A stretch of 64,000 nucleotides of DNA, from contig JAJDEO010000043.1 of the NCBI GenBank assembly GCA_029259745.1, positions 32,744-96,743 of the forward strand, in the 5' to 3' direction. The position numbers and the translations under genes were made by a program. The notes beneath the pieces were generated by a model, which did no database searches, was not told the origin of the DNA, and saw only the letters and a program-made list of their open reading frames with translations. Positions 53,101 to 60,604 of the stretch are shown here, one piece after another. This DNA comes from Planctomycetota bacterium (GTDB lineage Bacteria; Planctomycetota; B15-G4). Within the stretch, counting starts at the first letter, position 1. Each line of letters begins with the position of its first letter.

Positions 53101-54345
53101 TTCACACGCAGCGACTACGAGCCGCTCACGGGCATCGGCGAGATCGTCGTGGTCGACCTCGACGGCGACGGACGCGACGACGCCGTCGTGACGGCACGCG
53201 GTCGCGACGCAGCTACCGAAGGCGTGCGCGTGCTGCGCGCAACCGGCAACGGCACGCTCGGCGCCGGCATGCCGATCGCGCCCCCCGCGGGCCTGACACT
53301 CAGCGGCGGCATCGCGGCCGCGGATGTCACGGGCGACGGTGCGCCCGACATCATCACGGCAGCACACGACTCGGCCGGTGCGGGCTCCGTGGTCGTCTAC
53401 CCCAACGTCACGGGTGGCCTCGGCGCACCGACGAGCTACACGCTCGGGGGATGGACCGACGTGCGCTCACTGTCGGTCGAGATGTTCGACGCCGACGGCA
53501 CGCTCGACGTCGCGATCGGCTGCCTCGACGGCCGGCTCATCATCGGAACCGGCGTCGTCGGGAGCACGGGCGCGATCGTGGACTTCGCGCTCCTCGAAAC
53601 CGACCCGACCACGGCCGACGTCGGCGGCGGCGCGCTCGGCGTCGGTGACGTCAACGGCGACGGACGCAGTGACGTGATCTCGTCGGCCGACGGCTCGACG
53701 GCCACCAGCGGACTCAGCCAGTCGCAGGTCCACTCGCTCGTCGCCAGTGATCTCGTGGGCGCGTATGCCGTCGAGACCCTGGCCGGCACGTCGTCGGCGG
53801 GCGTCCTCGGAGCGCTGCGCCCGTTGCTCGCCGACCTCGACGGCGACGAGACGACCGACCTCGTCCTCACCCACGGCACATCGAGCGCCGTGTCGATCCT
53901 GCCCAACCAGCTCACGACGTTCGCCGAGTTCGGCGAGGGCAAGGCCGGTAAGGGTGGCATCGTCCCGCGCATGTTCGGCCTCGGCTACACGACGCCCGCC
54001 GGCAAGCTGTCGGTGAACGTCGAAGGCGGGCTCGGCGGCGCCGAGGCGATCGTCATCATCTCGGCGAACACGGCACCGAACGGCCCCGGCTTCCTGCATG
54101 TCGGCATGCCGCTCGGAGCGGTTCTCACGACGCTCGGCGGCGCGCCCGAGCAGGCCGGCGCCGGCACCTTGAGGCTCGCGGGCCGGCTTCCGCCGGAGAC
54201 ATCGATCGTCGGCCTGCCCTTCGTCTTCCAGGCCTTCATCGCCGACCCGTTCGCACCCGGCTCCGCCGCGCAAGGCCACCCGATCTTGGCCGGCATGACG
54301 CTCTTCTCAGCCACGAACGGCCTGCGCTTCACCGTCGTGCAATAG
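50185..54345 (+). CDS. Large secreted FG-GAP/VCBS repeat protein
   Basis: A 1386-residue protein with signal peptide (VVLAGALLATSIAAQ). Residues ~30-420 hold integrin-like FG-GAP units (FGHAVARLGDVDGDGVGDIA; FGASMASLGDLDGDGVDDII). Residues ~480-1240 hold VCBS/FG-GAP-like units with many D-x-D-G-D-G calcium loops (GDVDGDGDNDLITA, VDLDGDGRDDAVVT, GDVNGDGRSDVISS). The last ~130 residues (FAEFGEGKAGKGGIVPRMFG; LRLAGRLPPETSIVGLPFVF) form a beta-rich C-terminal module of a type often found at the ends of planctomycete secreted proteins. It is predicted to be extracellular and calcium-stabilised. It begins 47 bp after the caspase fusion gene. Confidence 0.9.
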   Translation: MDLHISQRARVVLAGALLATSIAAQLNPGDVIDEALLDGNALGATLEIGDGFGHAVARLGDVDGDGVGDIAIGAPGDGAGNAGAVWIVLLNPNGTVRGATRLASDTAGIPSLDDDDAFGSAVAGIGDLDDDGVPDVAIGAPGDDGNDANVTERGAVWIAFLQEDGSARSVVRLADGTPGLGVLTPHGSFGDGLAPLPDIDGDGFDDLFVGATSRSLQGDGKGKGFILSLSGSGAVLNAFVIDENVVPGGLATGDLFGSSAAALGDLDGDGIQSIAIGSRGANGGYGFGAGRVVLFEVTSFGTLASSLDLGLSAEISLDGGDQFGASMASLGDLDGDGVDDIIIGAEGDDDGGTNLGAAYVFSLSTDGEVVQNSKISSTTGGFDGPLPAFARFGAGLTVIDDLNGDEVVEFVVGAPGAASGWLLYAQGFKDDGKKPFPALTPALDGRPGRAGLALPPSSGIGDDKIDDPFVGVPGLDKKSVFINTPLIGPEQSVVFIELDEIPTGDNPAQALTSDFSDDDRDDIITANSGSDSLSYLEATGPGAPGFFDPKPELPLPSGFTPISVTSDDFGNGPPLDVVAAGAGGLFGYFGSGAGTFTAMPAIPFVDLLTDVVSGDVDGDGDNDLITASGALAQAGIESGFVTVLLNDGAGNFTINNTFATGQAVVSVLLGDFDTIDAGNNLDVLVAIHEFLDPALNVPQGRIELWVGDGTGSFTISSLFAGVVVPNANGSHPTYGAIGDIDSDGTLDAVYTTSDNISHPSSDFADAQAPLIVTSLVNDGAGSFDVVTVGTAYSGKSITPILLDLAPEPAGNLDLILIWYQDLLAGTLGTDIQTFLGFLVGAGDGFFFDPAPNQFLTGEEPGNGDVRDVGSADVDGSPDLIIPSLKGNDFTVFVNDGTADFTPAGTFGPVDDFVAPPFFEGGPWDLRVADLNDDDIADVLIHNLWMNKNPLPAAGDLLGASSVSAFVGDAAGGFTRSDYEPLTGIGEIVVVDLDGDGRDDAVVTARGRDAATEGVRVLRATGNGTLGAGMPIAPPAGLTLSGGIAAADVTGDGAPDIITAAHDSAGAGSVVVYPNVTGGLGAPTSYTLGGWTDVRSLSVEMFDADGTLDVAIGCLDGRLIIGTGVVGSTGAIVDFALLETDPTTADVGGGALGVGDVNGDGRSDVISSADGSTATSGLSQSQVHSLVASDLVGAYAVETLAGTSSAGVLGALRPLLADLDGDETTDLVLTHGTSSAVSILPNQLTTFAEFGEGKAGKGGIVPRMFGLGYTTPAGKLSVNVEGGLGGAEAIVIISANTAPNGPGFLHVGMPLGAVLTTLGGAPEQAGAGTLRLAGRLPPETSIVGLPFVFQAFIADPFAPGSAAQGHPILAGMTLFSATNGLRFTVVQ

Positions 54346-57150
54346 TCAGCCGTCGTTGACCTCGGCCTGCAGCCGTTCGAGCGTCGCCATGCGGCGCGAG
54401 TAGTGGTCGGTATCGCTGAGACGAACCGCGGCAAGGGACTTCTCGGCGTACTCGAGTGCCTCCTGGTCACGGCCGGCCAGCTCCATCAAGAGTCGCGCCG
54501 TGTCGAAGATGGAGGACGCCACGATGCGTTCGTTAGGCAAGCGCTCGCAAGCCACGCCACGCGCTTGATCATCAACGCGGCGCACGGCGCGCATCGCGTA
54601 CCCGATCGCCCGATCGAGCACGGACAGGTCGCCCGTCTTGTCGTAGACATAAGACAATGTGTACGCCGCATCGTTGAGCGCCCGCACCGTAAGACCGTTG
54701 GCAGCGATCGCTGCCTCGAGATCGGCAACGTAGATGTTGATCGAATCGACGGGCAGATCGGCGGCACGCCTCACTCCGTGCAGTCGATACTGTTCTGCCT
54801 TCCGCGCCAAGTACAGGTTGTAGTGACCTGACCAGTCATCGGGGTCGAGACGCGTGGCATTCAGCGCGTGGTCGAGGGCCGCGCGCTCGACGAACTCCCG
54901 ATCCTTACCGTCCTTGTAGCGGACCAACTTGAGCTCAGCGACTGAAAGCCCGATCGGTGCGATCGCAAGGCGGGCATCCTTCGCCGCGATGCGGCCGTAG
55001 AGAGTCTTCGCCTTCGCGATGTAGTCGAGCCCCTTGTTGCGCCACACGATCTGTTCATCGGGCGCCCCTGCTCTCGCTGCGATGACCTCGAGCAAGCGGC
55101 ATCCATCGGCATCCTCGAGGTAGCTCCGGGCGCACCATCCGAGAACGCGCACGTCGTCGGCGTACTCGTCACCCACGCGATCGTAGAGGTCCTCAGCGCG
55201 CTGCGCGCTCTCGAGATGACTCGCGAACCGGTACTCGCCCGTCGCTGTCGCATGATAGCTCTGTCGCTCGAGCTCGAAGGTCATCAGGGCATGCGAAGGC
55301 GGAGCCACACGCTTGAGGCGACGTAGCTCTTCTTCGACATCACTGTCAGCATTTCGCTTGAGGGCGAGCTGGATCGCGAGCCGTGCGCTCTCGTAGTCAT
55401 CATCGTTCCACGCACGGTACTGGTCGAGATGTGCGCGGGCCTTTTCGAACTGACACATCTCCACGTAGATGCGTGCGAGCGCAAGTTCGACACGATCGCG
55501 ATCGGCGCCCGCAAGACGCCCGCCGGCGAGGTAGAGCGTCTCGGCCTCGCTGTAGCGCCTGATGTCCGCGAAGACGTCACCTGCGGTCAGGTACTCGTCG
55601 CCATCCCCCCTGGCCTCAAGGGTCAACTGAAGGTTACGAAGTGCCTCCGTCGTACGCTCATCATCCCCGAGAGCTGAGGCGACCGCGGCATCGATGGCAT
55701 GGCCGGCGGGCTCGACTTCTCCGTCACTCAGAGCCTCGAGCACCCATCGCTCGGCGGCGAGCGGCCGTTCGGCGACGAGGAACGCACGTCCGATCAACAA
55801 GCGGTCGATATCCGTGAAACGCCACGACCACTCGTCGATGAGGGCATTGATCGTGCTCATATTCTCGACGACGAAGTCAGGCAGCAGCCGCTGTTCCTCG
55901 ATCGACGTGGCGAGTGCGTCGCGCGCGATCTCTTGCTGCGCGTCGAGCTTCTGTTCACGAACCGACCAGGCCGCGAGGACACCGAGCGCGACAGCCGCCA
56001 ACACGCCGGGGATGCGCAGCCAACCGCGCCCGCGCCCGAGGCGCACGGCGAGCGCCGCGAGCGGCACCGTCAGCGCGAGCGCTGCAACGCCGACGAGCGC
56101 GATGCGCACGTCGTGGCGTGTGGGATCGATCGCCGCCCACGGCCGCAGCAGCGTGACGTCGACGAGCCACCAGACCAGCGGCACGACGAGCGCGAGCAGC
56201 GCCAGCGACAGCGTCGCCAGCCGCCGCACCGAGCGCCAGACGCGACGCCCGGGCCCCATCGGACGCGCCACCGTCGACTCGCCCAGCCGCGTGCGTGCGA
56301 GGTCTTCGGCGAAGTCGCGCGCGTTCTGGTAGCGATCCGCCGCCGACTTCTCGAGTGCCTTGAGACACACCGCGTCGACGTCGGCCGGCAGCGTCGGCAC
56401 GCGCATCTTCGGCGACTTCGGCGCGCGCGTGAGGATGTCGAGGAAGAGCCCCTGACGACTGTCGCCGTCCAGCGGGAGGACGCCCGTGATCATGCGATAG
56501 AGCAACGCGCCGAGGCTGTAGATGTCCGTGCGCTTGTCGATCCCTCCGCGCCCGCCGGCCACCTGCTCGGGACTCATGTAGTGCGGCGTCCCCATCACGG
56601 CGCCGGTGACGGAGAGCCCGAGCTCGCCCTCCACCTTCGCGAGACCGAAGTCGGCGAGCTTGGGCGTGCCGTCCTTGGTCAGCAGGATGTTGCCGGGCTT
56701 GATGTCGCGGTGGATGACATCTTGCTCGTGGGCGTGGTCGAGCCCCCACGCGATCTGAGTGACCACCCCGAGGCACCAGTCGATGTGCTCGGGGCCGAGC
56801 GTGCGGCTCTCGGATTCGCGATCGCGCAGCTCGCCCTCGAGCGAGCCGCCCGTGACGAGTTCTTGGATGAGGATCTGGTGTCCGCCGACCTCCTCGAATC
56901 CGTAGACAGACACGACGTTGGGGTGATTGAGACGCCCCGCCGCGCCGGCCTCACGGCGGAAACGCTCGACCTGTTCCTGACTGAAAGTCGTCTCGCGCGG
57001 GAGGATCTTCGCCGCGACGAGCCGCCCCATCGACACCTGCAACGCCTCGTACACGACGCCCTGGGCACCGCGTCCGATCTGGCGGATGAGCTGCAGGTCG
57101 CCGAGCTGGGCGCCCTCTTCGATGATGGTGGTGACGGTGTTCGACGTCAC
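54346..57150 (-). CDS. Membrane Ser/Thr protein kinase with C-terminal TPR region
   Basis: A 934-residue protein starting at GTG 57150 (MTSNTVTTIIEEGAQLGDLQ). The kinase domain (~19-285) is complete: RQIGRGAQGVVYEAL (glycine loop), VAAKIL (Lys), VIHRDIKPGNILLT, LADFGLAKVEG, GTPHYMSPEQVAGG and DIYSLGALLYRMITG. Three hydrophobic helices follow (~305-330, ~345-370, ~375-395). Residues ~420-930 are helical TPR-like repeats (FEKARAHLDQYRAWNDDDYE). This is the planctomycete pattern of Hanks kinase with sensor-like TPR extension. It contrasts with the inactive kinase fold in the caspase fusion upstream. It is convergent with the 1386-residue gene with no gap between stop codons. Confidence 0.92.
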   Translation of the reverse strand: MTSNTVTTIIEEGAQLGDLQLIRQIGRGAQGVVYEALQVSMGRLVAAKILPRETTFSQEQVERFRREAGAAGRLNHPNVVSVYGFEEVGGHQILIQELVTGGSLEGELRDRESESRTLGPEHIDWCLGVVTQIAWGLDHAHEQDVIHRDIKPGNILLTKDGTPKLADFGLAKVEGELGLSVTGAVMGTPHYMSPEQVAGGRGGIDKRTDIYSLGALLYRMITGVLPLDGDSRQGLFLDILTRAPKSPKMRVPTLPADVDAVCLKALEKSAADRYQNARDFAEDLARTRLGESTVARPMGPGRRVWRSVRRLATLSLALLALVVPLVWWLVDVTLLRPWAAIDPTRHDVRIALVGVAALALTVPLAALAVRLGRGRGWLRIPGVLAAVALGVLAAWSVREQKLDAQQEIARDALATSIEEQRLLPDFVVENMSTINALIDEWSWRFTDIDRLLIGRAFLVAERPLAAERWVLEALSDGEVEPAGHAIDAAVASALGDDERTTEALRNLQLTLEARGDGDEYLTAGDVFADIRRYSEAETLYLAGGRLAGADRDRVELALARIYVEMCQFEKARAHLDQYRAWNDDDYESARLAIQLALKRNADSDVEEELRRLKRVAPPSHALMTFELERQSYHATATGEYRFASHLESAQRAEDLYDRVGDEYADDVRVLGWCARSYLEDADGCRLLEVIAARAGAPDEQIVWRNKGLDYIAKAKTLYGRIAAKDARLAIAPIGLSVAELKLVRYKDGKDREFVERAALDHALNATRLDPDDWSGHYNLYLARKAEQYRLHGVRRAADLPVDSINIYVADLEAAIAANGLTVRALNDAAYTLSYVYDKTGDLSVLDRAIGYAMRAVRRVDDQARGVACERLPNERIVASSIFDTARLLMELAGRDQEALEYAEKSLAAVRLSDTDHYSRRMATLERLQAEVNDG

Positions 57151-57432
57151 GTGAGTTGGTCTTCGGCAGGAGTGTGCTGTGCGAATCGGGCGCCGCAAGC
57201 GCTGCAACAACAGCGCGAACGAACCACGGCGGACGAGCGATCGGCGAGGCCACGACTCGACGTGGTGCAAGGGCCTGACCCGGAACACGCCCACACAGCG
57301 CCTATCCCGCCACCGCGGCGTCCCGCGATGCATGACCCCGATTCGACCCCACAGTCGACCGGCCTCTCGATCGGCCTAAGATACCGTGACGGGCTCCGCG
57401 AACCAGATCTTCCCGTCTTCCAAGGCCGCGGG

Positions 57433-57461
57433 TTGAACACCCGCATGGGCACCGATAGCTT
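57433..57461 (+). promoter_or_regulatory. Possible promoter for the topoisomerase VI genes
   Basis: TTGAAC (57433-57438), 17-bp spacer and TAGCTT (57456-57461), 48 bp before the ATG of the B subunit. It lies in the 359-bp gap 57151-57509, where nothing else was recognised. Confidence 0.35.
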
Positions 57462-57509
57462 GCGATTCACTCGGCAGATGAACGCGCTCACCACCAGGAT
57501 CGGCTGTCC

Positions 57510-59252
57510 ATGACTCGTCAGACCACGATGTTCGGTGAAGACGCGCCCGCTCGACGCACCGTTCAGGGCAAGGTGCTCGTCAAGAAGCAAACCGCCAAGA
57601 CGCCGGCCGAGAGCGGCCCGGCGTCGAAGACAGCAAGGACCAAACCCACGGCCAAGAAGAAGACGACCTCGACAAAGCGCAAGGCGGCAACCACGAAGGC
57701 CCACGAGCTGGCCAAGTCGGCGCGCGAGATCTCCGTCTCGGAGTTCTTCGCCAAGAACCGCCATCTGCTCGGCTTCGACTCGAAGCGCAAGGCGCTGCTC
57801 ACCACTGTCAATGAAGCCGTCGACAATGCGCTCGACGCCTGCGAGGAGGCCGGCATCGTGCCGGACATCTTCGTCTCGATCGTTCCGGTGAAGAAGAAGG
57901 ACGAACACTTCGTCGTCACGATCGGTGACAACGGCCCGGGGATCCTCGACGAGCAGATCGACCTCGTGTTCGCCAAGCTCCTCTACGGCAGCAAGTTCCA
58001 CCGCCTGCGCCAGAGTCGCGGCCAGCAGGGCATCGGCATCTCGGCGGCGGGCATGTACGGCCAGATGACGACCGGCGCGCCGACCGTCATCCGCAGTCGC
58101 ATCGGCAAGAAGCACCCTGTGCACGAGGTGCACCTGCGCATCGACACGACGAAGAACAAGCCGCAGCGCGTGCACACGAAGGACCTCGAGGAGTGGGACC
58201 GCGAGCACGGCACCGAGGTGTCGATCACGCTCGTCGGTCAGCACAAGCGCGGGCGCGGCAGCGTCGAGGAGTACCTCTCGCAGGTGGCCGTCGCCAACCC
58301 GCACATGCGGCTCGTCTATCAGGCGCCCGACGGCTCGGAACCCATCGTGCATGAGCGCGCCACCAACGAGCTGCCGCCCGAGCCCAAGGAGATCAAGCCG
58401 CACCCCTACGGCGTCGAGCTCGGCACACTGATGAAGATGATGAAGCACACGACGAGCAGCAAGCTCTCGGCGTTTCTCCAGAAGGACTTCTCGCGCGTGT
58501 CGGCCAAGGTCGCGAACGACATTTGCAAGGCGGCGGGCGTCGATCCCTCCTCGCGCGTCAAGTCCCTGCAGCACAAGGCGGCCGAGGCGCTGCACGGCGC
58601 GATCCCGAAGATCAAGATCATGAACCCGCCCACCGACTGCCTCGCGCCGATCGGTGAGCTGCTGATCCAGAAAGGCTTGCAGAAGGAGATCGGCGACGCG
58701 GAGTTCTTCGTCTCGCGCACACGTGCGCCGTCGGTGTATCGCGGCAACCCGTTCCAGGTGGAAGTGGGCGTCGCGCTGGGCGGTGAGCTCTCCGGTGACG
58801 ACCAGGTGCGCGTGATGCGCTTCGCCAACCGCGTGCCGCTGCAGTACCAGCCCGGCGCGTGCGCGATCACGAAGGCCGTCACGTCCGTCGACTGGAAGGG
58901 CTACGGGCTGCAACAGCCGCGCGGTTCGCTGCCCGTCGGCCCCGCGATCCTCATGGTTCACATCGCGTCAGCCTGGGTGCCGTTCACGAGTGAATCGAAG
59001 GAAGCCGTGGCGAGCTACCCCGAGATCCTCAAGGAGCTCAAGCTCGCGCTGCAGGAATGCGGGCGCAAGATGCAGATCTATCTGCGCCGCAAGCGCCGCG
59101 TCGCCGACGAGGCCAAGAAGCGTTCCTACATCGACAAGTACATTCCGCACATCGGCGAGGCTCTGCGCGACATCCTCGAGCTCGATGAACCGAAAACCGA
59201 CAAGGTCGTGGCCGAGCTGCGCGACACCCTGGAGCGCAGCCGCAAGCTGTAG
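57510..59252 (+). CDS. top6B: DNA topoisomerase VI subunit B with lysine-rich N-terminal tail
   Basis: A 580-residue GHKL ATPase subunit of a type IIB topoisomerase, which couples ATP binding to double-strand passage. Residues ~20-72 are a disordered K/A/T-rich tail (TARTKPTAKKKTTSTKRKAA) resembling histone H1. The GHKL core has LLTTVNEAVDNALDACEEAG (ATP-site Glu/Asn/Asp), VTIGDNGPGI, LYGSKFHRLRQSRGQQGIGI (lid) and HGTEVSITL. The H2TH and transducer domains follow, with VPLQYQPGACAITKAV and SAWVPFTSESKEAVA. Topo VI is standard in archaea and plants and sporadic in bacteria. The A subunit lies downstream in the same direction, 175 bp away, separated by a repeat element that overlaps this gene's TAG stop. 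Confidence 0.93.
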   Translation: MTRQTTMFGEDAPARRTVQGKVLVKKQTAKTPAESGPASKTARTKPTAKKKTTSTKRKAATTKAHELAKSAREISVSEFFAKNRHLLGFDSKRKALLTTVNEAVDNALDACEEAGIVPDIFVSIVPVKKKDEHFVVTIGDNGPGILDEQIDLVFAKLLYGSKFHRLRQSRGQQGIGISAAGMYGQMTTGAPTVIRSRIGKKHPVHEVHLRIDTTKNKPQRVHTKDLEEWDREHGTEVSITLVGQHKRGRGSVEEYLSQVAVANPHMRLVYQAPDGSEPIVHERATNELPPEPKEIKPHPYGVELGTLMKMMKHTTSSKLSAFLQKDFSRVSAKVANDICKAAGVDPSSRVKSLQHKAAEALHGAIPKIKIMNPPTDCLAPIGELLIQKGLQKEIGDAEFFVSRTRAPSVYRGNPFQVEVGVALGGELSGDDQVRVMRFANRVPLQYQPGACAITKAVTSVDWKGYGLQQPRGSLPVGPAILMVHIASAWVPFTSESKEAVASYPEILKELKLALQECGRKMQIYLRRKRRVADEAKKRSYIDKYIPHIGEALRDILELDEPKTDKVVAELRDTLERSRKL

Positions 59253-59415
59253 CAGCCTGTTGAAAAACTCATCCGGCGTGCTGCACGCGCCCGGTCACTC
59301 CTGACCGCACGCGGAATCCTCGACGAGTCCACTGATTCGCCTGCGTTTCCGCGCACGACCTGAACCAACCGGTCACGCACATCCCATCCGAAGCAGTTCT
59401 TCAACCGACTGCTCG
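59249..59415. repeat. R2 inverted-repeat element, copy c, between the topoisomerase VI genes
   Basis: About 167 bp; the left end GTAGCAGCCTGTTGAAAAAC includes the TAG stop of subunit B, and the right end read inward is CGAGCAGTCGGTTGAAGAAC. The core TCGACGAGTCCACTGATTCG and CCTGCGTTTCC matches copies a and b. It fills almost the whole intergenic space and ends 12 bp before the ATG of subunit A, so it is probably transcribed between the two coding regions. Confidence 0.75.
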
Positions 59416-59427
59416 ACGTAAGAGACC

Positions 59428-60600
59428 ATGGCAAAGAAGAAGACAGCGAAGAAGAAGACAGCGAAGAAGAAGAGCACGGCGAAGCGGCGCACCGTCACCG
59501 ATGCCACCGACAAGCACACGATCGAGTGCATCGACGGCACGGCGAAGTCGGTGTACTCGTCGATCCTGAAGAAGGACTACCCCGAGCTCACGAGCCCGGT
59601 GCGCGCGCTGTCGAACGTCGGGTACGACCCGAAGGTCGGCTACCTGAAGCTCGGCCGTGCCGTGAAGAAGCGCACGTTGACGGTCAACACCGTGAAGTCC
59701 TTCGCGCAGGCGCTGAAGATGATGCACCTGAGCAAGGAGATGATCAGCCAGGACACCTTCGCCACGAAACGAGAGGCCTACTACGTCTCGAAGAACTGGA
59801 CCGACGCGAAGTTCAACGAGCAGACCGAGTCGGACACGGTGATGGACGACATCGAGGCGATGTTCTCGCTGCAGGGTGTCTCGCGCGAGCAGCTGCGCTT
59901 CTACCCCGAAGACCACGGCGGCGCCGTGGCCGGCAATCTCGTGGTCGTCGACCGCGACCCGGTCTCAGGCAACCCGATCGAGATCGACTGCACGAAGTTC
60001 GGCACGGGCGCCTACACGATCCCGCACTCGGTCGAGCACCTCGGCTTCAAGACCGACGCCAAGTTCGTCCTCGCGATCGAGACCGGCGGCATGTTCCAGC
60101 GCCTCCAGGCCCACGGCTTCTGGAACTCGGCGAAGTGCATCATCGTGTCGATGGGCGGCGTGCCGACGCGCGCCACGCGACGCTTCGTGCGCAGGCTTTC
60201 CGAGGCCCGCAAGATCCCGGTGTACGCCTTCGTCGACTGCGACCCATACGGCATCTCGAACATCTACCGCACGCTCAAAGTCGGCTCCGGCAACACGGCG
60301 CACCTGAACCAGTTCTTCTGCGTCCCCCACGCACGGTTCCTCGGCGTCACACCGCAGGACATCATCGACTACGAACTCCCCACGCACAAACTGCTCGACG
60401 TCGACGTCAAGCGCGCCAAAGACGCGCTCAAGAACGACCCGTTCTTCCAGCAGAGCAAGCCCTGGAAGAAGGCCATCGAGCAGCTCGTGAAGATGGGCGT
60501 GCGCGCCGAGCAGCAGGCCCTCGCCAAGTGGGGACTCAACTACGTGATCGAGGAGTACCTGCCCGACAAGCTCAAGGCGACGAAGAACTTCCTGCCGTAG
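59428..60600 (+). CDS. top6A: DNA topoisomerase VI subunit A (Spo11-like) with lysine-rich N-terminal tail
   Basis: A 390-residue DNA-cleaving subunit. The first ~21 residues are a tandem K/A/T repeat (AKKKTAKKKTAKKKSTAKRR), encoded by a short repeated nucleotide unit, again histone H1-like. The winged-helix catalytic region has TKREAYYVSKNW, where the Tyr pair 118-119 includes the residue that attacks DNA. The Toprim domain shows FVLAIETGGMFQRLQAHGFW (Glu) and VYAFVDCDPYGISNIYRT (DxD). The C-terminus TPQDIIDYELPTHKLLDVD fits Top6A. Length is close to archaeal Top6A. With subunit B it would make a full A2B2 enzyme. The start ATG lies 12 bp beyond an R2 repeat. Confidence 0.93.
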   Translation: MAKKKTAKKKTAKKKSTAKRRTVTDATDKHTIECIDGTAKSVYSSILKKDYPELTSPVRALSNVGYDPKVGYLKLGRAVKKRTLTVNTVKSFAQALKMMHLSKEMISQDTFATKREAYYVSKNWTDAKFNEQTESDTVMDDIEAMFSLQGVSREQLRFYPEDHGGAVAGNLVVVDRDPVSGNPIEIDCTKFGTGAYTIPHSVEHLGFKTDAKFVLAIETGGMFQRLQAHGFWNSAKCIIVSMGGVPTRATRRFVRRLSEARKIPVYAFVDCDPYGISNIYRTLKVGSGNTAHLNQFFCVPHARFLGVTPQDIIDYELPTHKLLDVDVKRAKDALKNDPFFQQSKPWKKAIEQLVKMGVRAEQQALAKWGLNYVIEEYLPDKLKATKNFLP

Positions 60601-60604
60601 CAGC

